Source of the DNA: Lysobacter sp. BMK333-48F3
GTDB taxonomy: Bacteria; Pseudomonadota; Gammaproteobacteria; Xanthomonadales; Xanthomonadaceae
Assembly: GCF_019733395.1 (NCBI RefSeq)
Contig: NZ_JAIHOO010000001.1
Location: 1,302,001-1,366,000 of the forward strand
Length of the DNA: 64,000 nucleotides
Direction: 5' to 3'
Under the pieces are notes generated by a model. That model had not been told where the DNA came from. It worked only from the letters and a program-made list of their open reading frames with translations, and searched no databases. Each line of letters starts with the position of its first letter. Within the stretch, counting starts at the first letter, position 1. The translations under genes were made by a program, and so were the position numbers. Shown one piece after another: positions 16,746 through 27,363 of this stretch.

Positions 16746-18134
16746 ATGACTCCGCCCGAATCCGCGCCCGGCGCCACCGCCACGGCTCCCGTTTCCGCCC
16801 CGGCCCAGGCGCCCGCACAGACCCTCGAGGTCGACGTGCTGGTGATCGGCGGCGGCCCGGCGGGCACCACCGCGGCGACCCTGTTGGCGCGCAAGGGCTG
16901 GAAGGTGCTGTTGCTGGAGAAGGACCGGCACCCGCGCTTCCACATCGGCGAATCGCTGCTGCCGATGAACCTGGCCATCCTCGAGCGCCTCGGCGTGCTC
17001 GAGCAGGTGCGCGCGATCGGCGTGCACAAGCCCGGCGCCGAGTTCCCGATCGACGCGCAGCGCTACAACACCTTCCGTTTCGAGCGCGCGCTGAATCCGA
17101 CGTTCGGCTACGCCTTCCAGGTCAAGCGCGAGGAATTCGACCAGTTGCTGTTCCGCCACGCCCAGGCCAACGGCGTCGACGCGCGCGAGCAGGTCAAGGT
17201 CGAGAAACTCGAATTCGGCGCCGACGGCCGCCCCGCCCTCGCCCATGCCCGCGCCGCCGACGGCGCCGCGCTGCAGGTGCGCATGCGCTACCTGGTCGAC
17301 GGCAGCGGCCGCGACACCTTCCTCGGCAGCCAGCTCAAGCTCAAGCGCAAGAACCCGCTGCACCAGTCGGCGGCGATCTTCAGCCATTTCACCGGCGTGC
17401 AGCGCCGCGACGGCGAGGACGCCGGCAACATCACCGTGCAGCGCTTCGCCCACGGCTGGATGTGGCTGATCCCGCTGCAGCGCGGGGTGATGAGCGTGGG
17501 CGCGGTGTGCTTCCCCGAGTACCTCAAGCAGCGCCGCGGCGACAACGAGAACTTCCTGATGCGGACCCTGGAGTCCGAGCCCTCGGTGTGGGCGCGCATG
17601 CAGGGCGCGCAGCGCTGCGGCGAGGTTCACGTCACCGGCAACTATTCCTATACCTGCAGCCGCATGGCCGGCCCCGGCTGGGTCATGGTCGGCGACGCCT
17701 ACGCCTTCGTCGATCCGGTGTTCTCCTCCGGCGTCTACCTCGGCATGAACAGCGGCGAACAGGCCGCGGCCGTGGTCGACGGCGCGCTGCGCGAACCGGC
17801 CCGCGAGGCCGCGCTGCAGGGCGAAATGACCGTGCGCCTCAAGCGCGGCCTGAAACATTTCCAGTGGTTCATCTATCGCTTCACCACCCCGGTCATGCGC
17901 GAATTGTTCAACGCTCCACGCAACTTCTGGCAGGTCGAGCAGGCGGTCATCTCGATGCTCGCCGGCGACGTGTTCGACAACCGGGCGGTACTGCGCCGCC
18001 TGCGGCTGTTCCGTTTCATCTATGCGCTCACCGCCGTGCGCATGGCGCCGCAGGCGCTGCGCGGCTGGCTGCGGCGCAAGCGCCAGGTCGGGGTCGACTT
18101 CCGCGGCGACACCCTGCAGCGGGGCAACCCGTGA
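16746..18134 (+). CDS. Halogenase-like FAD-dependent oxidoreductase of the pigment cluster
   Basis: 462 residues. After a Pro/Ala-rich leader comes the FAD-binding VLVIGGGPAGTTAATLLARK, then KDRHPRFHIGESLLPMN, the pattern of flavin-dependent halogenases and tryptophan-halogenase-like proteins. HGWMWLIPLQRG contains the W-x-W-x-I-P motif that sets halogenases apart from monooxygenases, and GDAYAFVDPVFSSGVYLG is the second FAD motif. Xanthomonadins are known to be brominated, so this is the probable pigment halogenase (inference). The stop overlaps the GTG of the chorismatase gene (GTGA, 18131-18134), so the two are co-translated. Confidence 0.8.
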   Translation: MTPPESAPGATATAPVSAPAQAPAQTLEVDVLVIGGGPAGTTAATLLARKGWKVLLLEKDRHPRFHIGESLLPMNLAILERLGVLEQVRAIGVHKPGAEFPIDAQRYNTFRFERALNPTFGYAFQVKREEFDQLLFRHAQANGVDAREQVKVEKLEFGADGRPALAHARAADGAALQVRMRYLVDGSGRDTFLGSQLKLKRKNPLHQSAAIFSHFTGVQRRDGEDAGNITVQRFAHGWMWLIPLQRGVMSVGAVCFPEYLKQRRGDNENFLMRTLESEPSVWARMQGAQRCGEVHVTGNYSYTCSRMAGPGWVMVGDAYAFVDPVFSSGVYLGMNSGEQAAAVVDGALREPAREAALQGEMTVRLKRGLKHFQWFIYRFTTPVMRELFNAPRNFWQVEQAVISMLAGDVFDNRAVLRRLRLFRFIYALTAVRMAPQALRGWLRRKRQVGVDFRGDTLQRGNP

Positions 18135-19150
18135 GCGCGGCCGCCGCAATGCTGGCCGGCCCGCGCCTGCAGGTCGACTACCTGGACGCCACGCCCGAGG
18201 CGCTGTTGGCGCAGGACGACACCCTGGCGGTGTTCGGCTTCGGCGCGGACGCGCCGCATCACCACGACCCGCGCTATCTGCGCGTGGCGCTGGAGCCGTT
18301 CGGCGACACCCGCCTGGAGCGCTGGCGCGGCACCGGCCCGGTCAGCAAGGGCCGCGACGGCGACCTGGCCTGGGCCGAGGACGGCGCGCTGCAGTTCGGC
18401 GTGATCGAGTTCGACGAACCCGAACCGCTGCCGGGCGAAGCCGCCAACGGCGAGATCGCGCGCGCCGCCGAGTATCTGTACCGCAAGCTGATCGGCTTCA
18501 CCGCCGAGCGCGGCTACCCGCACTTGCTGCGGATCTGGAACTACCTCGACGGCATCACCCTCGGCCACGGCGACGAAGAGCGCTACCGCGTGTTCTGCGT
18601 CGGCCGCGCGCGCGGCCTGGGCGAGTTCGACACCGCCCAGTTGCCGGCGGCGACCGCGATCGGCCGCGTCGACGGCGCGCGCCGGCTGCAGGTGTACTGG
18701 CTGGCCGGGCGCAGCCCAGGCACGCCGCTGGAGAATCCGCGCCAGGTCAGCGCCTACCGCTACCCGCGCCAGTACGGTCCGCAGTCGCCGAGCTTCGCCC
18801 GGGCGATGCTGCCGCCGCAGCCGGCGGCGATGCCGCTGCTGCTGTCCGGCACCGCGGCGGTGGTCGGCCACGAGTCGCGCCACGCCGATTCGGTGCTGGC
18901 CCAGCTCGACGAGACCCTGGCCAATTTCGACAGCCTGCTCGCCGCCGCGCGCCAGCGCCGCCCGCAGCTGCCGGGCGCGTTCGACGCCGGCACCCGGCTG
19001 AAGGTGTACGTGCGCGACGCCGAAGACATGGCGGCGGTGGCCGCGGCGCTGGACCGGCGCTACGGCGAACGGGTGCCGCGGATCCTGGTGCACGCGGCGA
19101 TCTGCCGCTACGAGCTGCGGGTCGAGATCGACGGCGTCCACGGCGGCTGA
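18131..19150 (+). CDS. xanB2: Chorismatase XanB2-like, hydroxybenzoate synthase
   Basis: 339 residues. It matches the FkbO/Hyg5/XanB2 chorismatase family: FGVIEFDE, AAEYLYRKLIGFTAERGYPHLLRIWNYLD split across 480-540 of the local sequence, RYRVFCVGRA, NPRQVSAYRYPRQYGP, and GTAAVVGHESRHADSV with the catalytic Glu region near the end. XanB2 in Xanthomonas converts chorismate to 3- and 4-hydroxybenzoate; the former is the xanthomonadin starter and the latter feeds ubiquinone. GTG start overlapping the upstream stop. Confidence 0.88.
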   Translation: MSAAAAMLAGPRLQVDYLDATPEALLAQDDTLAVFGFGADAPHHHDPRYLRVALEPFGDTRLERWRGTGPVSKGRDGDLAWAEDGALQFGVIEFDEPEPLPGEAANGEIARAAEYLYRKLIGFTAERGYPHLLRIWNYLDGITLGHGDEERYRVFCVGRARGLGEFDTAQLPAATAIGRVDGARRLQVYWLAGRSPGTPLENPRQVSAYRYPRQYGPQSPSFARAMLPPQPAAMPLLLSGTAAVVGHESRHADSVLAQLDETLANFDSLLAAARQRRPQLPGAFDAGTRLKVYVRDAEDMAAVAAALDRRYGERVPRILVHAAICRYELRVEIDGVHGG

Positions 19151-19248
19151 GCGCGCCGCAGGTCACGCCGACCTGCGGCACTTGCAATCGCCCGGGCAGA
19201 CATTACGTTGCAGGCATGGCCGATCCGGCCGCTTGCGGAGCCACCTCG

Positions 19249-19497
19249 ATGGGTTTGATCAGTCTGCTCTGGGGCATCGTCGCGCTGCTGTGGATGATCG
19301 CCGCCCTGATTCCGTTCTTCGGCTGGGGCAACTGGTTCATGATTCCGTTCGCCGCGATCGGCGCGATGATCGCCGCGATCGGCCTGTTGTTCACCCGCAG
19401 CGAGAACAACGCCCGGGCCAAGGCCGGCTTGTGGCTCAACGGCATCGCGATCCTGGTCGGCGTGGTCCGGCTCGCCCTCGGCGGCGGTTTGATCTGA
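19249..19497 (+). CDS. Small membrane protein, DUF4190-like
   Basis: 82 residues with two strong hydrophobic stretches (LLWGIVALLWMIAALIPFF and MIPFAAIGAMIAAIGLLF), then NARAKAGLWLNGIAILVG, the pattern of small two- or three-segment membrane proteins whose function is unknown. ATG at 19249 is preferred because GGAG lies 9 nt upstream; an ATG at 19216 would add 11 residues. Confidence 0.65.
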   Translation: MGLISLLWGIVALLWMIAALIPFFGWGNWFMIPFAAIGAMIAAIGLLFTRSENNARAKAGLWLNGIAILVGVVRLALGGGLI

Positions 19498-19602
19498 GCG
19501 CGACGCGGTAAGCGCCGGCGCTGCGACCGCGCCGGCGCGACGACGGCATCGAGCGCCCCGAACGCGATCCGCGTCGGACGCGGCTGCGCGATGCGCGGCC
19601 GC

Positions 19603-21155
<1,553 letters not shown>

Positions 21156-21159
<4 letters not shown>

Positions 21160-22004
21160 GCCGCGGCCTCTTCGCTGCGCGGCGCGCTGCGCTTCACGTC
21201 GAGCCAGTCGCGCAGGCCGTCGCCGAGAAACTGGAACGCGGCCAGGGTGGCGACCAGGAAACCGGCCGGGAACAGCAGGGTCCACGGCGCGCTGTCCAGC
21301 TCCTGCACGCCTTCGGCGAGCAGACCGCCCCAGCTCGAGGAAGGCTCGTCGATCGACAGGCCGAGGAAGCCGAGGAAACTTTCGACCAGGATCGCCTGCG
21401 GCAGGATCAGGCCGAGGTAGACCAGGGCCAGCGGCAACAGGTTCGGAATCACGTGCCAGCGCAGACGCTGGCCGAAGCTGGCCCCGGCCGCCTGCGCGGC
21501 GAGCACGAACGGCGCTTCGCGCAGGCGCGCCGCCTCGGCGCGCATCACCCGCGCCAGGTCGATCCAGACATAACCGCCGATCGCGACCAGCAACAGCCAC
21601 AGCGAGCGTTCGAACAGGGTCAGCAGCAGGATCACCACCAGCAGGAAGGGCAAGGCCGAGAACACGTCGAGCACGCGCAGCATCGCCCGTTCGGTGCGCC
21701 CGCCGGCCAGCCCGGCGACGGCGCCGTAGCTCAGGCCGATCGCCAGCGCGACCACGCTGGCCAGCAGGCCGATGCCGAGCGACAACCGCCCGCCGGCCAG
21801 GGTGCGCGCGAACACGTCGCGGCCGATCGCGTCGGTGCCGAACCAGTGCCCGGCCGTGCCCGGGGTCGCCGACAAGGCGTCCCAGTCGGGCAGGATCGGC
21901 CCGTAACGGCTCAGCGCCGGCGCCAGCCAACAGGCGGCGGCGAGGACGGCGAGAACCGACAGACAGGTGCGGGCGAGCGGCGGCAGCGAGGCGAGGGAAC
22001 GCAT
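21156..22004 (-). CDS. ABC transporter permease, DppC/YejE type
   Basis: 282 residues, six membrane segments. Characteristic features are HWFGTDAIGRDVFARTLAGG near the N-terminus and the coupling-loop motif EAARLREAPFVLAAQAAGAS. It pairs with the double ATPase downstream (4-bp overlap). The partner DppB-type permease and the solute-binding protein are not seen in the window; upstream there is only a repeat and an insertion sequence, so the operon may have been truncated or the partners may lie elsewhere. Confidence 0.85.
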
Positions 22005-22093
22005 TGGCGCTCATCCTAGCGGCTTCGCTTGCGCTGGGGTCGCGGACGTCGACCGGGCTGGGGTCCTTGTCGCTCTTGGTAGCAAGGGCAAGG

Positions 22094-22226
22094 GCAAATC
22101 CCCCCTGCCCCCCTTTTTCAAAGGGGGGAACAGCAACAGCGGGGAACCGCATCAGTCGCGGAGATCTGCAGCCGCCGCGGTATCGGGACGCCCCATGCCC
22201 CGCACAACGCTTCCCCCCTTTGAAAA
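22094..22226. repeat. GCAAATCCCCC..AAAGGGGG palindromic repeat pair, interrupted by IS
   Basis: One unit runs from GCAAATCCCCCC (22094) to AAAGGGGGG (22128). An inverted unit begins at 22211 and is split by the insertion sequence; its remainder, ending GGGGGGATTTGC, is at 22976-23004. The same unit occurs at 27.4 and 36.0 kb. At the outer ends the sequence runs into short hexamer repeats. Confidence 0.75.
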
Positions 22227-22975
22227 GGGTCTTAGGAAGCAAACAGCCCCTCAGAGTGGGTTGGATCGTAGCAACTTGAGGGTCGCCCGGTAGAGGTCTT
22301 CGTGGCGGTGGTTGAAGCGGAACTCGCACTCCTTCAGGTGCAGGTAGAAGGTGGCCTTGGGCACCCCGTTGAATTTGGCCAGGCGCCGCTTGGCGAAGCT
22401 CCAGAAGCTCTCGATGCCGTTGATGTGGTTGTCGCCCTCGGCGAAATGATTGCCGCTGTGGCGAATGCGCCAGTGCTTGGCATAGCCCAGGTCGACCAGG
22501 CCGTCGTAGCTGGACAGACAGTCGGAGAGGATTTCGCTCTCCAGGCGAATATGCCCACGAATTAAGGCCTGAAGCGTGGCGGTTTTGCAGTTGGGGACGA
22601 TCTGGGTGTAGACGTGCTGGCCGCGTTTGAGCATGCCGAAGACGATGGTTTTCTTGCCGGCGCCGCGGCCGCGTTTGCCGCGCACGCGCCACGGTCCGAA
22701 GAAGGATTCGTCGACTTCCACCTGGCCGGTGAACGGCGAATGCTGCTCGCATTCGGTGGCGATGGCACGACGCAAGGCAAGGAAGATCGAGTTGACCGAT
22801 CGCACGCTCAACCCGGTCAGTTGCGCGGTGCTGGTCGCGGTCAGGTCCAGGGCCCAGCAGCGCACGAGGGCCCGAAATCGGGCCTCGCTGATTTTCGAAC
22901 GGCTGTAGTACCTATTTTTCTTATTCATTTCAGGAAGATAGCTGCGTTATGAGGCAGCTTTGCTTCCTAAGACCC
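22227..22975 (-). mobile_element. IS1595-family insertion sequence
   Basis: A 749-bp element with 17-bp perfect terminal inverted repeats (GGGTCTTAGGAAGCAAA at 22227-22243 and its complement at 22959-22975) around a single transposase gene. Both sides are flanked by the direct repeat TTGAAAA (22220-22226 and 22976-22982), consistent with a 7-8 bp target duplication. The target was the centre of an intergenic palindromic repeat. Confidence 0.85.
22251..22928 (-). CDS. IS1595-type (ISXO2-like) DDE transposase
   Basis: 225 residues. The catalytic DDE-type core is visible: VEVDESFFGPW, ILSDCLSSYDGL and the conserved HINGIESFWSFAKRRL of the ISXO2-like domain. An N-terminal helix-turn-helix-like region (LTATSTAQLTGLSVRSVN) precedes it. 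The reading frame is intact, so the element may still be active. The gene spans almost the whole element between the inverted repeats. Confidence 0.88.
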   Translation of the reverse strand: MNKKNRYYSRSKISEARFRALVRCWALDLTATSTAQLTGLSVRSVNSIFLALRRAIATECEQHSPFTGQVEVDESFFGPWRVRGKRGRGAGKKTIVFGMLKRGQHVYTQIVPNCKTATLQALIRGHIRLESEILSDCLSSYDGLVDLGYAKHWRIRHSGNHFAEGDNHINGIESFWSFAKRRLAKFNGVPKATFYLHLKECEFRFNHRHEDLYRATLKLLRSNPL

Positions 22976-23153
22976 TTGAAAAAGGGGGGCCAGGGGGGAT
23001 TTGCTTTGGCTTTGGCTTTGGCTTGGCTTCGGCTTCGGCTCTTGAGCCCCCCACCCAGCCCACCCCACATACCGCCCCGTCATAAGCAGATGAGGCAATA
23101 CCTTTTCCCTCCGCCCCCGGGCCCGGCCACATTTCCTACATGGTGACTGGGAA
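22976..23153. repeat. Right half of interrupted repeat plus (TTTGGC)n tract
   Basis: Bases 22976-23004 complete the repeat unit split by the insertion sequence and end in GGGGGGATTTGC. They run straight into a hexamer tract (TTTGGC then TTCGGC) to about 23042. The remainder up to the Rrf2 gene should hold its promoter; no gene is seen. Confidence 0.65.
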
Positions 23154-23633
23154 ATGCTGACGATGAAGGCCAAGTACGCCCTGCGCGCGATGTGCGCCTT
23201 GGCGCGCGTCCAAGGCCGGCCCGGTGCGGGTCGCGTCGAGGTGCCGCGCCTGCAGGCCAGGACCATCGCCCAGCACAGCGGCGCGCCGGGCAAATTCCTG
23301 GAGTCGATCCTGGTCGACCTGCGCGAGGCCGGCTTCATCGACAGCCGGCGCGGGCAGAAGGGCGGGCACACCCTGGCGCGGCCGGCCGAGCAGATCATGG
23401 TCGGCGACCTGATCCGCGCCATCGACGGCCCGCTGGCTCCGGTGCTGTGCGCCAGCGTCAGCGCCTACCGGCCCTGCGCCGATTGCCGCGACCCCGACGG
23501 CTGCACCCTGCGCGCGTTGATGCGCGAGGCGCGCGATGCGATTTCCGATGTGCTCGATCGGCGCAGCCTGGCCGAATTCGCCCGCGCCTCGTCGACGCCG
23601 ACCCTGCTGACCGTGGAAGGAGAGGCGCGATGA
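23154..23633 (+). CDS. Rrf2-family transcriptional regulator of the sulfate locus
   Basis: 159 residues. An N-terminal winged helix (KAKYALRAMCALARV, FLESILVDLREAGFIDSRRG) is followed by a Cys-rich segment with four Cys in LCASVSAYRPCADCRDPDGC, which in Rrf2 proteins binds an iron-sulfur cluster or forms a redox switch. Position directly upstream of a porin and sulfate transporter genes suggests control of sulfur uptake, as for Rrf2-type CymR (inference). ATG at 23154 used; ATG at 23163 is also possible. Confidence 0.85.
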   Translation: MLTMKAKYALRAMCALARVQGRPGAGRVEVPRLQARTIAQHSGAPGKFLESILVDLREAGFIDSRRGQKGGHTLARPAEQIMVGDLIRAIDGPLAPVLCASVSAYRPCADCRDPDGCTLRALMREARDAISDVLDRRSLAEFARASSTPTLLTVEGEAR

Positions 23634-23872
23634 GCCGCGGCGCGACGCGAACCGGCAAACGCACGGCGGCGGCTGCGCGTACCGCGTCCGGGCCGCACAA
23701 CGGCGAACCGGACATCAACATCGTCAACCTCAGCGACACCGAATTCGCCTTGCTGCAGGCCCTGCGCGGGCTCGATGAGGGCCGGATCGAAGTGCGGGTC
23801 AGCCAGGCGCGGATCGTCGAGATCGTCCGCAGCCAGCGCCTGCCGGTCGCCGCCGCCGAATCCTGGGGCTGA
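23630..23872 (+). CDS. DUF2292 (YezD-like) small protein
   Basis: 80 residues. After a basic N-terminus the sequence FALLQALRGLDEGRIEVRVSQARIVEIVRSQRL matches in spacing the DUF2292/YezD family, given here in two parts (FALLQALRGLDEGRIEV; SQARIVEIVRSQRL). Members are often found with sulfate and cysteine genes, as here. Its start overlaps the stop of the Rrf2 gene (ATGA at 23630-23633), so the two are co-translated. Function unknown. Confidence 0.75.
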   Translation: MSRGATRTGKRTAAAARTASGPHNGEPDINIVNLSDTEFALLQALRGLDEGRIEVRVSQARIVEIVRSQRLPVAAAESWG

Positions 23873-24013
23873 GCGCCGATACTCGTGCGCCCGCACCGCC
23901 CGTCATCGGCCGCGCCCTGGCGCGACCGCCGCCGGCTCGCTGTTTCCGCTGCACCCGCTGCGTCCGCGCCACCCGGATCGCCTCACCGTTCCGCCCGTTC
24001 GTAGGAGCACATC

Positions 24014-25486
24014 ATGCAAACCCGGGTTCGACCTCCGCATGCGGCACGCGCCGCGACCGTCTGGCTGTGCGGCGCGATCGCCTGCGCCCTGGCACTGCCG
24101 ACGCAAGCGCAAACGCCGCCGCCCGCCGGCGAACTCACGGTGGAAGCGCTGGCCGAACGCCTGCGCGCGATCGAGCAACGCCTGGGCGGCGGCGACGCGG
24201 TCGCCGGCGCGTCCGCCGACAGCGGCAGCCTGGCCGAACTCGACCAGCGCCTGCGCATCATCGAACGCAAGCTGGAACTGCAGGCCGAAGACGCGGCGGC
24301 CAAGGCGGCGAACACGCCGAGCGTGTCGCTGAGCGCAAGCAAGGGCCTGGCGATCAAATCGCCGCCGCCCGGCGAGGTCGAAGTCAAGCTCAAGGCGCTG
24401 GTCCAGGCCGACGGCCGCTTCTTCATCGGCGACGAGCGCTCGCCGCAGAACGACACCTTCCTGTTCCGCCGCATCCAGCCGACCCTGGAAGGGACCTGGG
24501 GCTCGCTGGTCGGTTTCCGGCTGACCCCGGAATTCGCCGGCGACAGCGCGACCATCAACGACGCCTACCTGGACCTGAAGTTCGACCCGCGCGCGACCCT
24601 GCGGATCGGCAAGTTCAAGAGTCCGGTCGGCCTGGAGCGCCTGCAGTCCAGCGGATCGAATGCCTTGATCGAGCTCGGCCTGGCTTCGGAGCTGACTCCG
24701 AACCGCGACCTCGGCGTGCAGTTGCAGGGCGAGTTCGCCGGCGCCACCGTGTCCTACGCGCTGGGCGTGTTCAACGGCGCGGTCGACGGCCGCGACAGCC
24801 CGACGGTCAATCCCGACAACGAATTCGAGCTGGCCGGGCGGGTGTTCCTGGAACCGTGGAAGAACGACGGCGGCGCGCTGTCGGGGCTGGGCGTCGGCCT
24901 CGCCGGCAGCCGCGGCGACAAGCGCGGCAGCGGCAACAACGCCTTGCCGCGTTACCGCACGCCGGGCCAGGTGCAGTTCTTCAACTACCGCAGCGCGGTG
25001 CTGGCCGACGGCGCGCACAGCCGCTGGTCGCCGCAGGCCTGGTACTACCGCAACGCGTTCGGCGTGATCGGCGAATACGTCGCCTCGCGCCAGGACGTGC
25101 GCAACGGCGCCTTCGCCGACGAACTCGATCACCGCGCCTGGCAAGTCACCGCCGGCTACGTGCTGACCGGCGAGGACGCCGGCTACAAAGGCGTGGCCCG
25201 GCCTAACCAAGCCTTTACGGTCGGTGGCGCAGGCTGGGGCGCATTCGAGCTGGTCGCGCGCTACGGCCGCCTGGAGATCGACGAGGCCGCGTTTCCGCGT
25301 TACGCCGACCGCAACGCGGTGGCCGCCGCCGCACGCTCCTGGGGCCTGGGACTGAACTGGTATCTCACCGGCAACCTCAAGCTGGTCGCCAACTACACCC
25401 AGACCGCTTTCGACGGCGGCGCCGCCGCGGGCCGCGACCGCGAAGACGAAAAAGCCTTCTTCACCCGCGCCCAACTCGCTTTCTGA
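24014..25486 (+). CDS. Phosphate-selective-type porin (OprO/OprP family)
   Basis: 490 residues with a signal peptide cleaved after TQAQ (ALALPTQAQ). Residues 35-95 form a coiled coil-like, Leu-rich segment with two similar halves ([16 protein letters not shown] and [15 protein letters not shown]). The barrel domain follows ([38 protein letters not shown]), and the chain ends with Phe (RAQLAF), the outer-membrane insertion signal. Placed before sbp and cysTWA it probably admits sulfate rather than phosphate (inference). It follows the DUF2292 gene by 141 bp and precedes sbp by 29 bp. Confidence 0.85.
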   Translation: MQTRVRPPHAARAATVWLCGAIACALALPTQAQTPPPAGELTVEALAERLRAIEQRLGGGDAVAGASADSGSLAELDQRLRIIERKLELQAEDAAAKAANTPSVSLSASKGLAIKSPPPGEVEVKLKALVQADGRFFIGDERSPQNDTFLFRRIQPTLEGTWGSLVGFRLTPEFAGDSATINDAYLDLKFDPRATLRIGKFKSPVGLERLQSSGSNALIELGLASELTPNRDLGVQLQGEFAGATVSYALGVFNGAVDGRDSPTVNPDNEFELAGRVFLEPWKNDGGALSGLGVGLAGSRGDKRGSGNNALPRYRTPGQVQFFNYRSAVLADGAHSRWSPQAWYYRNAFGVIGEYVASRQDVRNGAFADELDHRAWQVTAGYVLTGEDAGYKGVARPNQAFTVGGAGWGAFELVARYGRLEIDEAAFPRYADRNAVAAAARSWGLGLNWYLTGNLKLVANYTQTAFDGGAAAGRDREDEKAFFTRAQLAF

Positions 25487-25515
25487 CCTTCCGCCACTTC
25501 GCACAGGACCGAATC

Positions 25516-26532
25516 ATGAAAACCGTTATCCGATGGGCGCCGCTGCGATGGGCCGTACTCGGCCTGGCGCTGGCCGCCGGCAGCGCCGCGGCCAAGGACG
25601 CCGAACTGCTCAACGTCTCCTACGACCCGACCCGCGAGTTCTACGCCGAGGTCAAACAGGTGTTCGCCGCGCAGTGGAAGCAGAAGACCGGCGAAACCCT
25701 CAACCTGCGCGCCTCGCACGGCGGCTCGGGCAAGCAGGCGCGCGCGGTGGTCGACGGCCTGGAAGCCGATGTGGTGACCCTGGCCCTGGCCGGCGACATC
25801 GACACCATCGCCAACGCCAAGCAACTGCCGGCCAACTGGCAGAGTCGCCTGCCGCACCAGAGCTCGCCCTACACCTCGACCATCGTGTTCCTGGTGCGCA
25901 AGGGCAACCCGAAGGGGATCAAGGACTGGGGCGACCTGGTCAAGCCCGGCGTGGCGGTGATCACCCCCAACCCCAAGACCTCCGGCGGCGCGCGCTGGAA
26001 CTACCTGGCCGCCTGGGCCTGGGCCTCGACCCAGTACCGCGACGGCGACAAGGTGGTCGACTATCTCACCGGCTTGTTCAAGAACGTGCCGGTGCTCGAC
26101 ACCGGCGCGCGCGGCTCGACCACCACCTTCGTCGACCGCAAGATCGGCGACGTACTGTTGGCATGGGAAAACGAAGCCCTGCTGACCCTGCAGGAACCGG
26201 CCAGCCGCAACCAGTTCGAGATCGTCGTGCCCAGCCTGAGCATCAAGGCCGAGCCGCCGGTGGCCTGGGTCGACAAGAACGTCGACAAGCACGGCACGCG
26301 CAAGCAGGCCGAGGCTTACCTGCGCTTCCTCTACACCCCCGAGGGCCAGCGCCTGGCGGCCAAGCACGGCTATCGCCCGGCCGAGCCGGACAAGGTCCCG
26401 GCCGCGGAGCTGGCCAAGTTCCCGGCGGTCAAGCAGGTCACCATCGACAACGCCTTCGGCGGCTGGAAGAAGGCCCAGGCCGCGCATTTCTCCGACGGCG
26501 GCTTCTTCGACAAGATCTATCTGCCGAAGTGA
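25516..26532 (+). CDS. sbp: Sulfate-binding periplasmic protein
   Basis: 338 residues, full length for the family, with a signal peptide ending AAGSAAA. Family motifs are [31 protein letters not shown] and [16 protein letters not shown], which contribute sulfate-contacting residues. It delivers sulfate or thiosulfate to the CysTWA transporter encoded after a 1.27-kb rearranged spacer. The last third of this gene has been copied twice downstream, once inverted and once direct, but this first copy is intact. Confidence 0.92.
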   Translation: MKTVIRWAPLRWAVLGLALAAGSAAAKDAELLNVSYDPTREFYAEVKQVFAAQWKQKTGETLNLRASHGGSGKQARAVVDGLEADVVTLALAGDIDTIANAKQLPANWQSRLPHQSSPYTSTIVFLVRKGNPKGIKDWGDLVKPGVAVITPNPKTSGGARWNYLAAWAWASTQYRDGDKVVDYLTGLFKNVPVLDTGARGSTTTFVDRKIGDVLLAWENEALLTLQEPASRNQFEIVVPSLSIKAEPPVAWVDKNVDKHGTRKQAEAYLRFLYTPEGQRLAAKHGYRPAEPDKVPAAELAKFPAVKQVTIDNAFGGWKKAQAAHFSDGGFFDKIYLPK

Positions 26533-26550
26533 TCGCACAGGGATCGCGCA

Positions 26551-26590
26551 GGGACGGAGGGGGTTAAGCGCGCTTAACCCCCTCCGTCCC
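26551..26590 (+). terminator. 40-bp palindrome after sbp, copy 1
   Basis: A perfect inverted repeat (GGGACGGAGGGGGTTAAGCG and its complement, no loop). No T-run follows. Identical copy at 27324-27363 and a related imperfect one after cysA at 30627-30666. It may attenuate transcription or protect the 3' end, and forms the axis of the large palindrome. Confidence 0.6.
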
Positions 26591-26608
26591 TGCGCGATCC
26601 CTGTGCGA

Positions 26609-27030
26609 TCACTTCGGCAGATAGATCTTGTCGAAGAAGCCGCCGTCGGAGAAATGCGCGGCCTGGGCCTTCTTCCAGCCGCCGAAGGCGTTGTCGATGG
26701 TGACCTGCTTGACCGCCGGGAACTTGGCCAGCTCCGCGGCCGGGACCTTGTCCGGCTCGGCCGGGCGATAGCCGTGCTTGGCCGCCAGGCGCTGGCCCTC
26801 GGGGGTGTAGAGGAAGCGCAGGTAAGCCTCGGCCTGCTTGCGCGTGCCGTGCTTGTCGACGTTCTTGTCGACCCAGGCCACCGGCGGCTCGGCCTTGATG
26901 CTCAGGCTGGGCACGACGATCTCGAACTGGTTGCGGCTGGCCGGTTCCTGCAGGGTCAGCAGGGCTTCGTTTTCCCATGCCAACAGTACGTCGCCGATCT
27001 TGCGGTCGACGAAGGTGGTGGTCGAGCCGC
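26609..27030 (-). pseudogene. Inverted 3' fragment of sbp
   Basis: The complementary strand encodes the last ~140 residues of the sulfate-binding protein (from [13 protein letters not shown] to DKIYLPK) identical to the intact copy. It lacks the signal peptide and N-terminal lobe, and its only starts come from antisense sequence of the neighbouring copy, so it should make no functional binding protein. Confidence 0.85.
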
Positions 27031-27305
27031 CGGTGGCCTGGGTCGACAAGAACGTCGACAAGCACGGCACGCGCAAGCAGGCCGAGGCTTACCTGCGCTT
27101 CCTCTACACCCCCGAGGGCCAGCGCCTGGCGGCCAAGCACGGCTATCGCCCGGCCGAGCCGGACAAGGTCCCGGCCGCGGAGCTGGCCAAGTTCCCGGCG
27201 GTCAAGCAGGTCACCATCGACAACGCCTTCGGCGGCTGGAAGAAGGCCCAGGCCGCGCATTTCTCCGACGGCGGCTTCTTCGACAAGATCTATCTGCCGA
27301 AGTGA
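27023..27305 (+). pseudogene. Second direct 3' fragment of sbp
   Basis: Repeats bases 26250-26532 with an offset of 773 and no difference seen in translation ([13 protein letters not shown] to DKIYLPK). It has no start codon of its own and no signal peptide. It ends with the same hairpin sequence as the intact gene and restores the original junction toward cysT. Confidence 0.85.
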
Positions 27306-27323
27306 TCGCACAGGGATCGCGCA

Positions 27324-27363
27324 GGGACGGAGGGGGTTAAGCGCGCTTAACCCCCTCCGTCCC
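27324..27363 (+). terminator. 40-bp palindrome, copy 2, before cysT
   Basis: Identical to 26551-26590. Followed by CATGACCCGCC, probably the original downstream flank of sbp, so this copy most likely marks the ancestral end of the gene. Confidence 0.6.

Larger units (their letters stand above)
26111..27030. repeat. Perfect 920-bp palindrome built from the sbp 3' end
   Basis: Bases 26111-26570 are followed without spacer by their exact reverse complement at 26571-27030; the axis lies inside a 40-bp hairpin sequence. The left arm is the real sbp 3' end, the right arm an inverted copy. The inverted copy joins a third, direct copy through an 8-bp shared sequence CGAGCCGC (27023-27030). Confidence 0.92.

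Noticed and set aside
22302..22952. Plus-strand frames across the insertion sequence
   Set aside because: Antisense to an intact transposase with clear catalytic motifs.
26609..27076. Independent 155-residue gene on the minus strand
   Set aside because: Its body is the inverted sbp 3' end and its start lies in antisense sequence of the direct copy.
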